Shown: positions 1 through 7,147 of the stretch, one piece after another | Numbering within the stretch: the stretch's first letter is position 1 | Layout of the letters: the number at the start of each line of letters is the position of its first letter | DNA from: Spirochaetales bacterium | Lineage (GTDB): Bacteria; Spirochaetota; Spirochaetia; SZUA-6; DRHE01 | DNA length: 10,021 nt | NCBI GenBank assembly: GCA_016935715.1 | Contig: JAFGQJ010000231.1 | Coordinates: forward strand, 1-10,021 | Reading direction: 5' to 3' | Position numbers and translations under genes: made by a program | Notes under the pieces: generated by a model | Database searches by the model: none | What the model was told of the DNA's origin: nothing | Seen by the model: the letters and a program-made list of their open reading frames with translations, nothing else

Positions 1-336
1 GCCCACGGCCAGGTGCACCCCACCCATTCCATCTCCGCCGGCCTCGATTATCCCGGCGTGGGTCCCGAACATTGCTTCCTGAAAGACTCCGGCCGTGCCC
101 GCTATGCAAGCGTCACGGACCGGGAGGCGGTGGAGGCCTTCCAGGAGCTCGCTCGCCTGGAGGGAATTCTGCCGGCGCTGGAAAGCGCCCATGCCCTGGC
201 CCAGGCCCGCAAGGAGGCCGGTGTTATGGACAGGGAGCGGATCATAATCATCAACCTCTCCGGCAGGGGGGATAAAGACTGCCAGCAGGTGGAGCGCTAC
301 CTGGAATCTCATCCCGATGCGGGAGGTACGGTATGA
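1..336 (+). CDS. trpB: Tryptophan synthase beta chain, 3' part
   Basis: C-terminal 111 residues of TrpB; the 5' part lies outside the window and reading frame 1 is open from base 1. TrpB is the PLP enzyme that condenses indole with L-serine to form tryptophan, in a cytoplasmic alpha2-beta2 complex with TrpA. Visible family signatures are HSISAGLDYPGVGPEH near the start, EGILPALESAHALA in the middle (the glutamate region facing the PLP ring) and NLSGRGDKD near the C-terminus, which holds the serine that contacts the pyridine nitrogen in characterised TrpB. The stop codon TGA (334-336) overlaps the trpA start as ATGA, so translation of the two subunits is probably coupled. The C-terminal length fits normal TrpB and no damage is visible. 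Identity is secure; only the N-terminal part is unseen. Confidence 0.97.
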   Translation, partial: AHGQVHPTHSISAGLDYPGVGPEHCFLKDSGRARYASVTDREAVEAFQELARLEGILPALESAHALAQARKEAGVMDRERIIIINLSGRGDKDCQQVERYLESHPDAGGTV

Positions 337-1118
337 ACCGGCTGATTCGACGTATGGGGGAGCTGAAAAAAAGAGGACAGAAGGCCTTCGTAGCCTACAT
401 CATGGCCGGCGAACCCACATGGGAAGCGCTCAGGGAGATCATCCTCGAGCTGGAAAGTGCGGGGGTTAGCGCGGTGGAGCTCGGCGTTCCCTTCTCCGAT
501 CCCATCGCCGACGGACCGGTCATCCAGGCCGCCGCCAACCGAGCCCTGGCCCGGGGGGTCAGCCTGGCCCAGATCTTCGAGCAGGTGGCGTCGCTGCGGG
601 AACAGACGGACCTTCCGCTGCTGCTCATGGGCTACTGGAACGTGTTCCTGCAGTACGGCAGGAAGAGTTGCCTGCAGGACGCCCGTTCAGCGGGGGTGGA
701 CGGCTTCATCATCGCGGATCTCCCCCCGGAGGCCGATCCGGAGTTCTTCCGGCTGGCCGGGCAGCGGGATCTGTGCACGGTTCTGCTGGCCTCCGAGACG
801 ACCCCCGAAGACCGCCTGCAGCTGATCCTCTCCTTCGCCTCTGGATTCCTCTACTACGTGCCCCAGCTGGGGACAACCGGGCTGGAGCTGAAGACAGACC
901 GGGCATTGGAGAAGCGGATTCGCCTGATCCGCTCCATGACCGACACCCCCGTCTGCATCGGCATCGGCGTGAAGACGCGGGAGGATGCCTGCAGGCTCTG
1001 CGGCTACGCCGATGGGGTGATCGTGGGAACGCGGATCGTCGAGTTTATCCATCGACACGCCGATCGGCCGGATCTGGCTTGTGAGACGGGGCGCTTCGTG
1101 GCAGGGCTGATCCCTTGA
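333..1118 (+). CDS. trpA: Tryptophan synthase alpha chain
   Basis: 261-residue TrpA, normal length for the family. It cleaves indole-3-glycerol phosphate to indole and glyceraldehyde-3-phosphate and channels indole to TrpB. The two catalytic acids sit exactly where expected, E49 and D60, in VELGVPFSDPIADGPVIQ. The TIM-barrel signatures IIADLPPEAD and GIGVKTREDA are present. The start is fixed by the ATGA overlap with trpB and a GGGAGG ribosome-binding site at 321-326, six bases upstream. Phosphate-loop positions are divergent: the usual Y-x-x-S-R-x-G-x-T-G reads YYVPQLGTTG (174-183), losing the Ser-Arg pair, and the later Gly-Ser is Gly-Thr (GTRIV). Since E49, D60 and the TG are intact, activity is likely. 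This looks like the last gene of a trp operon, because a 116-base gap and an unrelated gene follow. Confidence 0.96.
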   Translation: MNRLIRRMGELKKRGQKAFVAYIMAGEPTWEALREIILELESAGVSAVELGVPFSDPIADGPVIQAAANRALARGVSLAQIFEQVASLREQTDLPLLLMGYWNVFLQYGRKSCLQDARSAGVDGFIIADLPPEADPEFFRLAGQRDLCTVLLASETTPEDRLQLILSFASGFLYYVPQLGTTGLELKTDRALEKRIRLIRSMTDTPVCIGIGVKTREDACRLCGYADGVIVGTRIVEFIHRHADRPDLACETGRFVAGLIP

Positions 1119-1234
1119 TCTGCTCGCGGGGCCGTCCAAGGCTCGACAATTCTGATGTACTGAAAACGCCGGAGCGCCGATAGGCTATCCAGAGACACAA
1201 TTCCCTCATCGACCCGCCCGGAAGGAGATGCGAT

Positions 1235-2554
1235 ATGGAAGCGGAAATACAGAAAGCCTGGGTAGCCACGGTGGACATGGGTCTGGGACACCAGCGGGCC
1301 ACCCATCCCCTGCGGCACCTGGCGGAGGGCGAGCTCATCACCGTCGGCGGCTCCGCCGCCAGCGATCCGGAGGAGAAGAAACTCTGGGATCGGATGCGGA
1401 ACATGTACGAGTTCCTCTCCCGGGTGCGCAAGACGCCGATCGTGGGCAAACCCCTGTTCGGGGTGCTCGACGCCCTGCAGAGCATCCCCTCCTTCTACCC
1501 TATCCGCGACATGTCGGCTCCATCCTACCAGGTGAAGCTTCTCGGACGGTTCATCGACCGCGGCCTGTGCCAGGGGATGCTGGAGAAGATCAACACCAAA
1601 CCCCTGCCCCTGATAACCTCCTACCTGGCCCCGGCCATCGCGGCGGACAAGGCCGGCTACGGCCGGATCTACTGCATCATCTGCGACGCGGAGGTCAGCC
1701 GCGCCTGGGTGGCCGAGAATCCCCGCAGGAGCCGCATCCACTACCTGGCGCCCTGCGGCCGGGCGGTGATGCGCCTGAAGAGCTACGGCGTACCGGACGA
1801 GCGGATCTTCCTGACCGGATTCCCCTTTCCCCTGGAGATACTGGGCAAAGCCAATCTGGACATCCTGCGCGCCGACGCGGCACAGCGCCTGTTCTACCTC
1901 GATCCCAGCGACCGCTTCTGGCCCCTGCACGGCCGCAACGTGGTACATTTTCTCGGCAAAGGAAACTGCCGTTTCAGGAAGCAGCGCCGCCTGACCGTGA
2001 CCTACGCAGTCGGCGGAGCCGGAGCCCAGAGGGAATTCGGCTTTTCCATCACCAGGAGCCTGCGGGAAAAGCTGAAAGCCGGCGAGATCGCCCTCAACCT
2101 GGTGGCCGGCGTCCGGGAAGGGGTCCGCGACTATTTCCAGCAGGTCAAAGAGGAGCTTCTGCCCGGGTGCCCGTACGTGCGCGTGCTCTACAGCCCCCTC
2201 AAGGAGGAGTACTTCCAGCTGTTCAGTGAGGCCATCCGCTCCACGGACATCCTCTGGACGAAACCGAGCGAGCTCAGCTTCTACTGCGGTTTGGGAATCC
2301 CGATCATCATGTCCCCGTCGATCGGTGCCCAGGAGCTGTTCAACCGCCGCTGGCTGCTCGAAATCCAGGCCGGGATTCCCCAGGAGGATCCCGACTACGC
2401 GGGTGAGTGGCTCCTCGATCTCTGGCGGGAAGGCCGGCTGGCCGAGAGCGCCTGGGACGGCTTTCTCAAGGCCCGGAAATACGGCACCTACAAGATCCAG
2501 GAGATCCTGGAGACAGGCACGATGGCACGGGAGACCAGCCCCCTCAAGCGCTGA
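1235..2554 (+). CDS. Putative GT-B-fold glycosyltransferase-like protein (MurG/MGDG-synthase type)
   Basis: 439-residue protein that I cannot assign to a named family. Two regions resemble GT-B glycosyltransferases of the MurG / diacylglycerol glycosyltransferase type. Near the N-terminus a G-x-G-H-x-R-A motif (G16, G18, H19, R21, A22) follows a hydrophobic strand. In the C-terminal half, YAVGGAGAQ (257-265) could open the nucleotide-binding domain, and TKPSELSFYCGLGIPII (from 342) followed by GAQELFNRRWL mimics the donor-sugar site, where MurG has a Gly/Glu-rich stretch and a Gln/Asn pair. No signal peptide or membrane segment is visible, so it is probably cytosolic or membrane-peripheral. 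Start chosen for GGAAGGAG at 1220-1227, seven bases upstream of ATG. It stands alone between trpA and the reductase. Donor and acceptor are unknown; a glycolipid or envelope role is inference only. Confidence 0.6.
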   Translation: MEAEIQKAWVATVDMGLGHQRATHPLRHLAEGELITVGGSAASDPEEKKLWDRMRNMYEFLSRVRKTPIVGKPLFGVLDALQSIPSFYPIRDMSAPSYQVKLLGRFIDRGLCQGMLEKINTKPLPLITSYLAPAIAADKAGYGRIYCIICDAEVSRAWVAENPRRSRIHYLAPCGRAVMRLKSYGVPDERIFLTGFPFPLEILGKANLDILRADAAQRLFYLDPSDRFWPLHGRNVVHFLGKGNCRFRKQRRLTVTYAVGGAGAQREFGFSITRSLREKLKAGEIALNLVAGVREGVRDYFQQVKEELLPGCPYVRVLYSPLKEEYFQLFSEAIRSTDILWTKPSELSFYCGLGIPIIMSPSIGAQELFNRRWLLEIQAGIPQEDPDYAGEWLLDLWREGRLAESAWDGFLKARKYGTYKIQEILETGTMARETSPLKR

Positions 2555-2578
2555 GCGGCGCCGTGCTCCGCCTCGCCC

Positions 2579-2591
2579 CCGGCAATGCCGG
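2579..2591. repeat. Short perfect inverted repeat after the GT-like gene
   Basis: CCGGCAATGCCGG is a 13-base palindrome that could fold as a 5-bp stem with an AAT loop, 25 bases after the stop codon of the GT-like gene. No run of T follows, so it is not a standard intrinsic terminator. It could protect the 3' end or be chance in GC-rich DNA. Confidence 0.3.
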
Positions 2592-2609
2592 AAGCCGCAG
2601 GCCGGGCGG

Positions 2610-2639
2610 TTGGCCAACACCGGCGATCCACGGTAGAAT
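2610..2639 (+). promoter_or_regulatory. Possible sigma-70-type promoter of the aldo/keto reductase gene
   Basis: TTGGCC (2610-2615), an 18-base spacer and TAGAAT (2634-2639; five of six match TATAAT). Transcription would begin near 2646, at or just before the chosen start codon at 2647, giving an almost leaderless message. The -10 and downstream bases TAGAATGGCGGGG recur identically at 7169-7181, in front of the dehydrogenase gene. Found by eye, without experimental support. Confidence 0.4.
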
Positions 2640-2646
2640 GGCGGGG

Positions 2647-3684
2647 ATGAACTATACTAAAATGATCAGACTCGGAAAAAGCGGGCTGCAAGTCACCCGT
2701 ATCGGCTTCGGGGGAATCCCGATTCAGCGTCTCAGCGAGGAGCAGGCAATCCGGGTTCTCCAACGGGCCCTGGACGGGGGCCTGAACTGGATCGATACGG
2801 CGAACGGCTACGGCAACTCGGAGCAGCGGATCGGCATGGCGATCAGGAAGTACGATCGCTCCGACGTACACCTGTTCACCAAGGGGATGGGCCGGGATCG
2901 GCAATCCCTTCAGGAACAGATCGATCTGAGCTTCCGCCGCCTGCAGAGCGACTACATCGACCTGTACCAGTTCCACAACGTTACGGATCCCGGGACGTGG
3001 CAGAGCATGCAGGACAACGGCGCCTTCGATCTGGTGAGGGAATACCGGGACAAGGGGCTGATCCGGCACATCGGCGCCTCGGCCCACACGCGGGAGGCGG
3101 CTGCGGCGGTGATCGAGCACGCGGAGATCGAGGTTCTGCAGTACCCGTTCAACTTCATCGTGGAAGAGGAGGGGATGGAGCTCGTCGAGGCCTGTCGCAG
3201 CAGGGATGTCGGCTTCATAGCCATGAAGGCTTTCGGCGGCGGAGCGCTGCAGGATGCCGCGGCCTGCATTCGCTTCCTGCTATCCGTCGACGGCATCGCG
3301 GCGGATCCCGGGTTCGAACGGACCGAGGAGGTCGAAGAGGTCCTTGCTCTCTGGGAGGAGGGGGCCGCACCGACGGCCGAAAACAGGCGAACGATCGAAA
3401 GACTGCGCAGGGAGCTGGGCAAGCGCTTCTGCCGCCGCTGCGGCTACTGTTCGCCCTGCCCCCACGACGTGGAGATCATAACCCTCATGACCATAGAGAC
3501 CCTCATCCAACGCTTTCCCGCGGACCGGCTGTCTGAGCAGTGGATCGCCGGGGCCGGCGCATCCGTGGAAAACTGCATCGAATGCGGTGAGTGCGAGGAA
3601 AAATGTCCCTACGACCTGCCGATCATGGAGGAGATCCGCCGGGGCGCAGCCGCCCTGCAGCGGGCCCTTCGATCGGCCGGCTGA
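2647..3684 (+). CDS. Aldo/keto reductase with C-terminal two-cluster ferredoxin domain
   Basis: 345-residue protein of the ferredoxin-fused aldo/keto reductase group (COG1453-like). The N-terminal TIM barrel carries the full catalytic tetrad D50, Y55 (DTANGYGNSE), K79 (FTKG) and H110 (QFHN). The C-terminal domain has two cysteine sets, CRRCGYCSPCP (262-272) and CIECGECEEKCP (310-321), each with four cysteines and expected to bind a [4Fe-4S] cluster. The protein probably passes electrons between NAD(P)H, an iron-sulfur partner and a carbonyl substrate that cannot be named. Such fusions are common in anaerobes. ATG 2647 gives the family-typical start MNYTKMIRLGKSGL; ATG 2638 in the same frame would add three residues. 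Neither has a good ribosome-binding site, and a possible promoter lies directly upstream. No permease or regulator is adjacent. Confidence 0.88.
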   Translation: MNYTKMIRLGKSGLQVTRIGFGGIPIQRLSEEQAIRVLQRALDGGLNWIDTANGYGNSEQRIGMAIRKYDRSDVHLFTKGMGRDRQSLQEQIDLSFRRLQSDYIDLYQFHNVTDPGTWQSMQDNGAFDLVREYRDKGLIRHIGASAHTREAAAAVIEHAEIEVLQYPFNFIVEEEGMELVEACRSRDVGFIAMKAFGGGALQDAAACIRFLLSVDGIAADPGFERTEEVEEVLALWEEGAAPTAENRRTIERLRRELGKRFCRRCGYCSPCPHDVEIITLMTIETLIQRFPADRLSEQWIAGAGASVENCIECGECEEKCPYDLPIMEEIRRGAAALQRALRSAG

Positions 3685-3726
3685 GGCGCGAGGCAAGCGA
3701 GCGGATGCGCACAGGGAGCAGGCGTC

Positions 3727-3741
3727 CGCCGGAATGCGGCG
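3727..3741. repeat. Short GC-rich inverted repeat before rlmI
   Basis: CGCCG-GAATG-CGGCG forms a perfect 5-bp stem with a 5-base loop in the 93-base gap between the reductase and rlmI. No T-run follows it, so termination is not supported. No clear promoter for rlmI was seen in this gap, which leaves cotranscription with the reductase possible. Confidence 0.25.
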
Positions 3742-3777
3742 ATCCTGCCCGGAAGACGAGCCGATTCTGAAACGCAG

Positions 3778-4995
3778 ATGAACAGCAAGTGCGTCGTTAC
3801 CGTCAAAAAAGGCCGGGAAAAGCCGATCCTCAGCGGTCACCCCTGGATCTTCTCCGGCGCCGTCAAATCCATCGACGGCTACCGGGAAGCCGGCCAGCCG
3901 TGCAGCGTCATCGATGAAAACGGGCAGCTGCTGGCCTGCGGGTACGTGAACAGGAGCTCCCGCATCACCGTCCGGGTGCTGGCCGCCGGGACCGCCGCGG
4001 AAGGGATCGTGATCGACGGGGCCTTCATCAGAGGAGCGCTGGAGCGTGCCCTCGATCTGCGGGAAGCTCTCCTGGGAAGCACCCTGGTGCGCGGCGCAGG
4101 CTCCGCCTTCCGGCTGGTGAATGCGGAGGGGGATTATCTGCCGGGACTCATCGTGGATCGATACGCCGAGGCCGTCGTGCTCCAGGCCCTCACGGCGGGC
4201 ATGCAGAGGCTGAAAGGCCTGGTCGTGGACGCCCTGCGGGCGCTGCTGCGCCCTTCCTTCATCTACGAAAAGACAGATCCCCACATGGCCCGGGCCGAAG
4301 GTCTCGATACGGCTGCAGACGGCGCCGGGCTCTGCCTGGACGGCACCCTCCGCTCCCCCGTGGTGATCGAGGAGTCGGGCGCCAGGTTTCAGGTGGAGGT
4401 GGACAGCGGTCAGAAGACCGGCTTCTACCTCGACCAGCGCCGAAACCGGGCCATACTACGGGAAATATCGGCCGGCATGAACGTGCTGAACTGCTTCAGC
4501 TACACCGGCGCCTTCGGGATACAGGCTCTCCTGGGCGGCGCGCTCAAAGTGCTCAACGTGGACCTCTCCGAAGCTGCGCTCCGGGGCGCCGTGGAAAACG
4601 CCGCCTTGAATGGAATCGATCCCGAACGTATTACGACCATGAAGGCCGACGTGTTCCCCTTCCTGCGCCGGGTGGAGTTCCCGTGCGACGTCATCGTTCT
4701 CGATCCGCCGAAATTCGCCGCCGCCAGGAGCGAGGTGGCCGGGGCGCTGCGCGGCTACAAGGACATCAACCTCAACGCCCTCAGGCAGATCCAGCCGGGA
4801 GGGTTCCTCATGACCTTCTCCTGTTCGGGTCTGGTGCCGGAGGAACTGTTCCAGAAGGTGGTGTTCGGCGCGGCGGTCGATGCGAAGCGCCCGGTGCAGA
4901 TCCTGCGCAGGCTCCACGCGGACGTCGACCACCCGGTGAACATCGCCCACCGGGAGGGACAATACCTGAAAGGCCTGCTCCTGCGGGTGGAGTAG
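3778..4995 (+). CDS. rlmI: 23S rRNA (cytosine-5)-methyltransferase, RlmI family
   Basis: 405-residue SAM-dependent methyltransferase of the RlmI/YccW family, which in E. coli makes m5C1962 in 23S rRNA. The N-terminal PUA domain has the signature GREKPILSGHPWIFSGAV (12-29). The family motif KTGFYLDQRRNR starts at 213. The Rossmann SAM-binding motif NCFSYTGAFG starts at 238, and NVDLSEAAL holds the acidic residue expected to bind the ribose. LDPPKF (308-313) is the target-base motif, and TFSCSG (346-351) contains the cysteine expected to act as nucleophile. Length is close to the E. coli enzyme (about 396 residues) and all motifs are intact. ATG 3778 is chosen because it starts right before the PUA domain, although no strong ribosome-binding site precedes it. 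Related families differ in target base, so the exact position modified is inferred from homology. Confidence 0.92.
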   Translation: MNSKCVVTVKKGREKPILSGHPWIFSGAVKSIDGYREAGQPCSVIDENGQLLACGYVNRSSRITVRVLAAGTAAEGIVIDGAFIRGALERALDLREALLGSTLVRGAGSAFRLVNAEGDYLPGLIVDRYAEAVVLQALTAGMQRLKGLVVDALRALLRPSFIYEKTDPHMARAEGLDTAADGAGLCLDGTLRSPVVIEESGARFQVEVDSGQKTGFYLDQRRNRAILREISAGMNVLNCFSYTGAFGIQALLGGALKVLNVDLSEAALRGAVENAALNGIDPERITTMKADVFPFLRRVEFPCDVIVLDPPKFAAARSEVAGALRGYKDINLNALRQIQPGGFLMTFSCSGLVPEELFQKVVFGAAVDAKRPVQILRRLHADVDHPVNIAHREGQYLKGLLLRVE

Positions 4996-5022
4996 CGGCA
5001 GGGGCAGACAGCGTCGGTGCGT

Positions 5023-5052
5023 TTGACCTTGTACGGCCCACCGTACTATCTT
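5023..5052 (+). promoter_or_regulatory. Promoter-like sequence with operator-like inverted repeat in the spacer
   Basis: TTGACC (5023-5028, five of six match TTGACA), an 18-base spacer and TATCTT (5047-5052, four of six match TATAAT). TACTAT at 5044-5049 is an alternative -10. The spacer holds the perfect inverted repeat GTACGG-CCCA-CCGTAC (5031-5046). A repeat lodged between -35 and -10 is a classic place for a dimeric repressor, or for a MerR-type activator that acts on long-spaced promoters. The 92-base gap holding it separates rlmI from the ABC-MFS pair, which this promoter would drive. No regulator gene is nearby. A hairpin acting in RNA is also possible. Confidence 0.5.
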
Positions 5053-5087
5053 AGACAGGATGATCGCACTCGATCCTGGACCCGCTG

Positions 5088-5903
5088 ATGTCTGAACCTT
5101 CGAATCCTTCTTCCCGGATCCGACTGGAGAACGTCTCTTTTTACTACCCTGAGACGGAGCAGCTCGTGTTCAGCGACCTGTCCATCGAGCTTCCCGAAGG
5201 GGTGTGCACACTGGTCGGGCAGAACGGAACCGGGAAGTCCACCCTCCTGCTGCTGGCCGCCGGCATTCTACTTCCGGTTCAGGGAACCGTACACCTGCGG
5301 GGAATCGACACGCGGAATCTGCGGGAGGAGCAGGAGCGGCAGCGCCATGTCTCCTTCGTCTACCAGAACATGGAATTCGAGACGGAGGAGAACATCGGGG
5401 ATCTGCTGCACTATGTCCACGAAAACGGTTTTCACGAAACCAGGGATTCCGCCCTGGTCGACGAGCTGATCGAAGTATGCGAGCTGGACAGGGTTCTTCG
5501 CAAGAAAACCCAGGAGGTCAGCAAGGGGGAGCTGCAGCGCACGATCGTGGCCTTCAGCCTGCTGTACGGATCGAAGATCCTCATGATGGACGAACCGATC
5601 TTCGCTCTGGAGGACTACCAGAAGCAGAGGATCATGGGATATCTGGCGGAATACGCCCGCAGCCGTCACATGAGCCTCTACTACTCGGTCCACGAGCTGG
5701 AGATCTCTCAGCGGTACTCCGATCACCTGCTGCTGTTTCACAAAGACGGCAGAATCCAGGTGGGCCCGACCGAACGGTTGTTCACCAGGACGAATATCGA
5801 GCAGGCCTACGAAGTTCCCTACATCATGTTGAAGCGCAAGGAGGCGATCTACAGGGAAGCCCTGCGGGATCGCTCGACGGGCGCTTCCGACAACCCCGCA
5901 TGA
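5088..5903 (+). CDS. ABC transporter-type ATPase without a permease partner
   Basis: 271-residue single ABC nucleotide-binding domain of ordinary fold. Walker A is GQNGTGKST (44-52), the Q-loop glutamine is Q93, Walker B is ILMMD (164-168) followed by catalytic E169, the D-loop region is ALED (173-176) and the switch histidine is H202 (YSVHELE). The signature motif is unusual: SKGEL at 145-149 replaces the typical SGGQ, so the ATP-contacting serine and the second glycine are kept. A C-terminal extension (about 230-271) follows the fold. No membrane segments are present and no ABC permease lies next to it; the next gene is an MFS carrier whose ATG overlaps this stop codon. A permease may be encoded elsewhere, or the protein may have a non-transport role. 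ATG 5088 places RIRLENVSFYYP correctly, but its ribosome-binding site is weak. Confidence 0.85.
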   Translation: MSEPSNPSSRIRLENVSFYYPETEQLVFSDLSIELPEGVCTLVGQNGTGKSTLLLLAAGILLPVQGTVHLRGIDTRNLREEQERQRHVSFVYQNMEFETEENIGDLLHYVHENGFHETRDSALVDELIEVCELDRVLRKKTQEVSKGELQRTIVAFSLLYGSKILMMDEPIFALEDYQKQRIMGYLAEYARSRHMSLYYSVHELEISQRYSDHLLLFHKDGRIQVGPTERLFTRTNIEQAYEVPYIMLKRKEAIYREALRDRSTGASDNPA

Positions 5904-7147
5904 GCCATCCAGCCCACCGCCCCGAAACCGAAACGGGGCCCCCCGGCAGGGGTCTTCGCAGCAACCTTCCCACTCTCCTGCTGCTCGTGCTGATCCTCTT
6001 TTTCCTGTTCAGCGCCCGCATCATCTACTCCCCCCTCCTTCTGACCATCGAGGAAGATCTCGGCCTCGGCCACGCGGAAGCCGCCTCCTTCTTCCTGTTC
6101 ATCACCATCGGCTACGCGGGGATGATGATCTTCAGCGGCTTCGTGGCAGCCGCCTTCGGTCACCGGAGCACGATTGCCCTCGCGGTGCTGCTGGTCATCG
6201 TGGGGCTGGTATGGCTGTCGTTCAGCTCATCCCTGTGGAGCATGCGGGCGGCGCTGATACTGGTCGGCACGGGCGCCGGACTGTACTTTCCCTCCGGCAT
6301 CCCCACCCTCACCTCCCTTGTCGATGCAGGGGACGAAGGCAAAGCCCTTGCCATTCACGAGGTGGGACCGAACTCGGGCTTCATCATCGTACCGATCGCC
6401 GCCGTCTTCGCCCTGCGGTTCATGAGCTGGCAGGGGGTTCTCCTGGTGCTGGCCTGTCTCGGGATCGCAGCGGGGCTCCTGTTCCTGCTGCTCGGCAAGG
6501 GGGGACGGTTTCACGGGAAGCCGCCGCACCTGAGCAACGTTCGCCTGATACTGGGCAAGCCCTCCTTCTGGGTCACGACCGTTCTGTTCGCGCTCGGCTC
6601 GGGGGCCGCCATCGGCGTGTTCGCCATGACTCCCACCTACCTGGTGGCCGAGCGGGGCATGAATCCGGAGCTGGTAAACACGCTCGTAGGAGTGTCCCGC
6701 GCCTCCAGCCTTCCGATGATCTTCGTCGCCGGATATCTGGTGGACCGGTTCGGAGCCAGGCGCATCATCACCGCTGTCATGCTCACCGCGGGTACAGCCA
6801 CCGCAGCCATGGCTCTCTCTTTCCGCCCGCTTCTGATCGCGGCGGTGTTCCTGCAGCCGGCTCTCATCGCCTGCTTCTTTCCCGCGGGTTTCACGGTGAT
6901 CTCGCGGATCGCTCCACGGGAGATGCACAATCTCACCATCTCCTTCATGTTCCCGATGGGGTACTCCGTCGGTTCCGGGGTGGTTCCGCTGTTTCTCGGA
7001 GTGCTCGGGGACCGTCTGACCTTCTCCTTCGGCTTCCTGCTCTACGGTGCGCTCCTCGTCTGCGGGGCGGCTCTGCCTTTTGCCCTGAAACTCGAAACCG
7101 GGGGGAATGGGGACGGGAACGGGATAAAAAAAACAAAAATGCGGTAG
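5900..7147 (+). CDS. Major facilitator superfamily transporter
   Basis: 415-residue inner-membrane protein with about 12 hydrophobic segments in two halves, separated by a basic loop near 198-220 (GKGGRFHGKPPH). The first membrane segment spans about 23-48 after a polar N-terminus. The second half has a good MFS motif A, GYLVDRFGARR (278-288). The matching site in the first half, GFVAAAFGHRS (80-90), lacks the usual aspartate. The sequence GLYFPSGIPTLTSL (127-140) and the AIHEVGPNSGF stretch (151-161) are conserved-looking, but do not tell me the substrate. The start ATG 5900 overlaps the ATPase stop as ATGA, without a clear ribosome-binding site, so translation is probably coupled. The gene ends in an A-rich stretch coding for IKKTK that may double as a promoter element for the next gene. 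Export or import cannot be decided. Confidence 0.87.
   Translation: MSHPAHRPETETGPPGRGLRSNLPTLLLLVLILFFLFSARIIYSPLLLTIEEDLGLGHAEAASFFLFITIGYAGMMIFSGFVAAAFGHRSTIALAVLLVIVGLVWLSFSSSLWSMRAALILVGTGAGLYFPSGIPTLTSLVDAGDEGKALAIHEVGPNSGFIIVPIAAVFALRFMSWQGVLLVLACLGIAAGLLFLLLGKGGRFHGKPPHLSNVRLILGKPSFWVTTVLFALGSGAAIGVFAMTPTYLVAERGMNPELVNTLVGVSRASSLPMIFVAGYLVDRFGARRIITAVMLTAGTATAAMALSFRPLLIAAVFLQPALIACFFPAGFTVISRIAPREMHNLTISFMFPMGYSVGSGVVPLFLGVLGDRLTFSFGFLLYGALLVCGAALPFALKLETGGNGDGNGIKKTKMR

Noticed and set aside
1119..1234. Promoter or terminator in the gap after trpA
   Set aside because: The short palindrome GATAGGCTATC (1179-1189) has no T-run, and TCGACA (1143-1148) has no -10 at correct spacing.
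1004..2620. Long open frame on the - strand (538 codons) across trpA and the GT-like gene
   Set aside because: Its translation is low-complexity and has no domain, and it lies opposite well-supported genes. Long antisense frames are expected in GC-rich coding DNA.
2407..2646. Upstream extension of the reductase frame into the GT-like gene
   Set aside because: The extension would overlap the end of the previous gene in another frame, and the family start is MNYTKMIRLGKSG at 2647.
5204..5899. N-terminal extension of the MFS frame through the ABC ATPase gene
   Set aside because: It translates to a polar, disordered sequence; the ATPase frame shows all ABC motifs, and the MFS start is the ATGA overlap.
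7126..7133. A8 run as a slippage or frameshift site fusing the MFS protein to a longer tail
   Set aside because: A one-base insertion would read to 7347, but the tail is low-complexity and overlaps the dehydrogenase gene. No sign that it is used.
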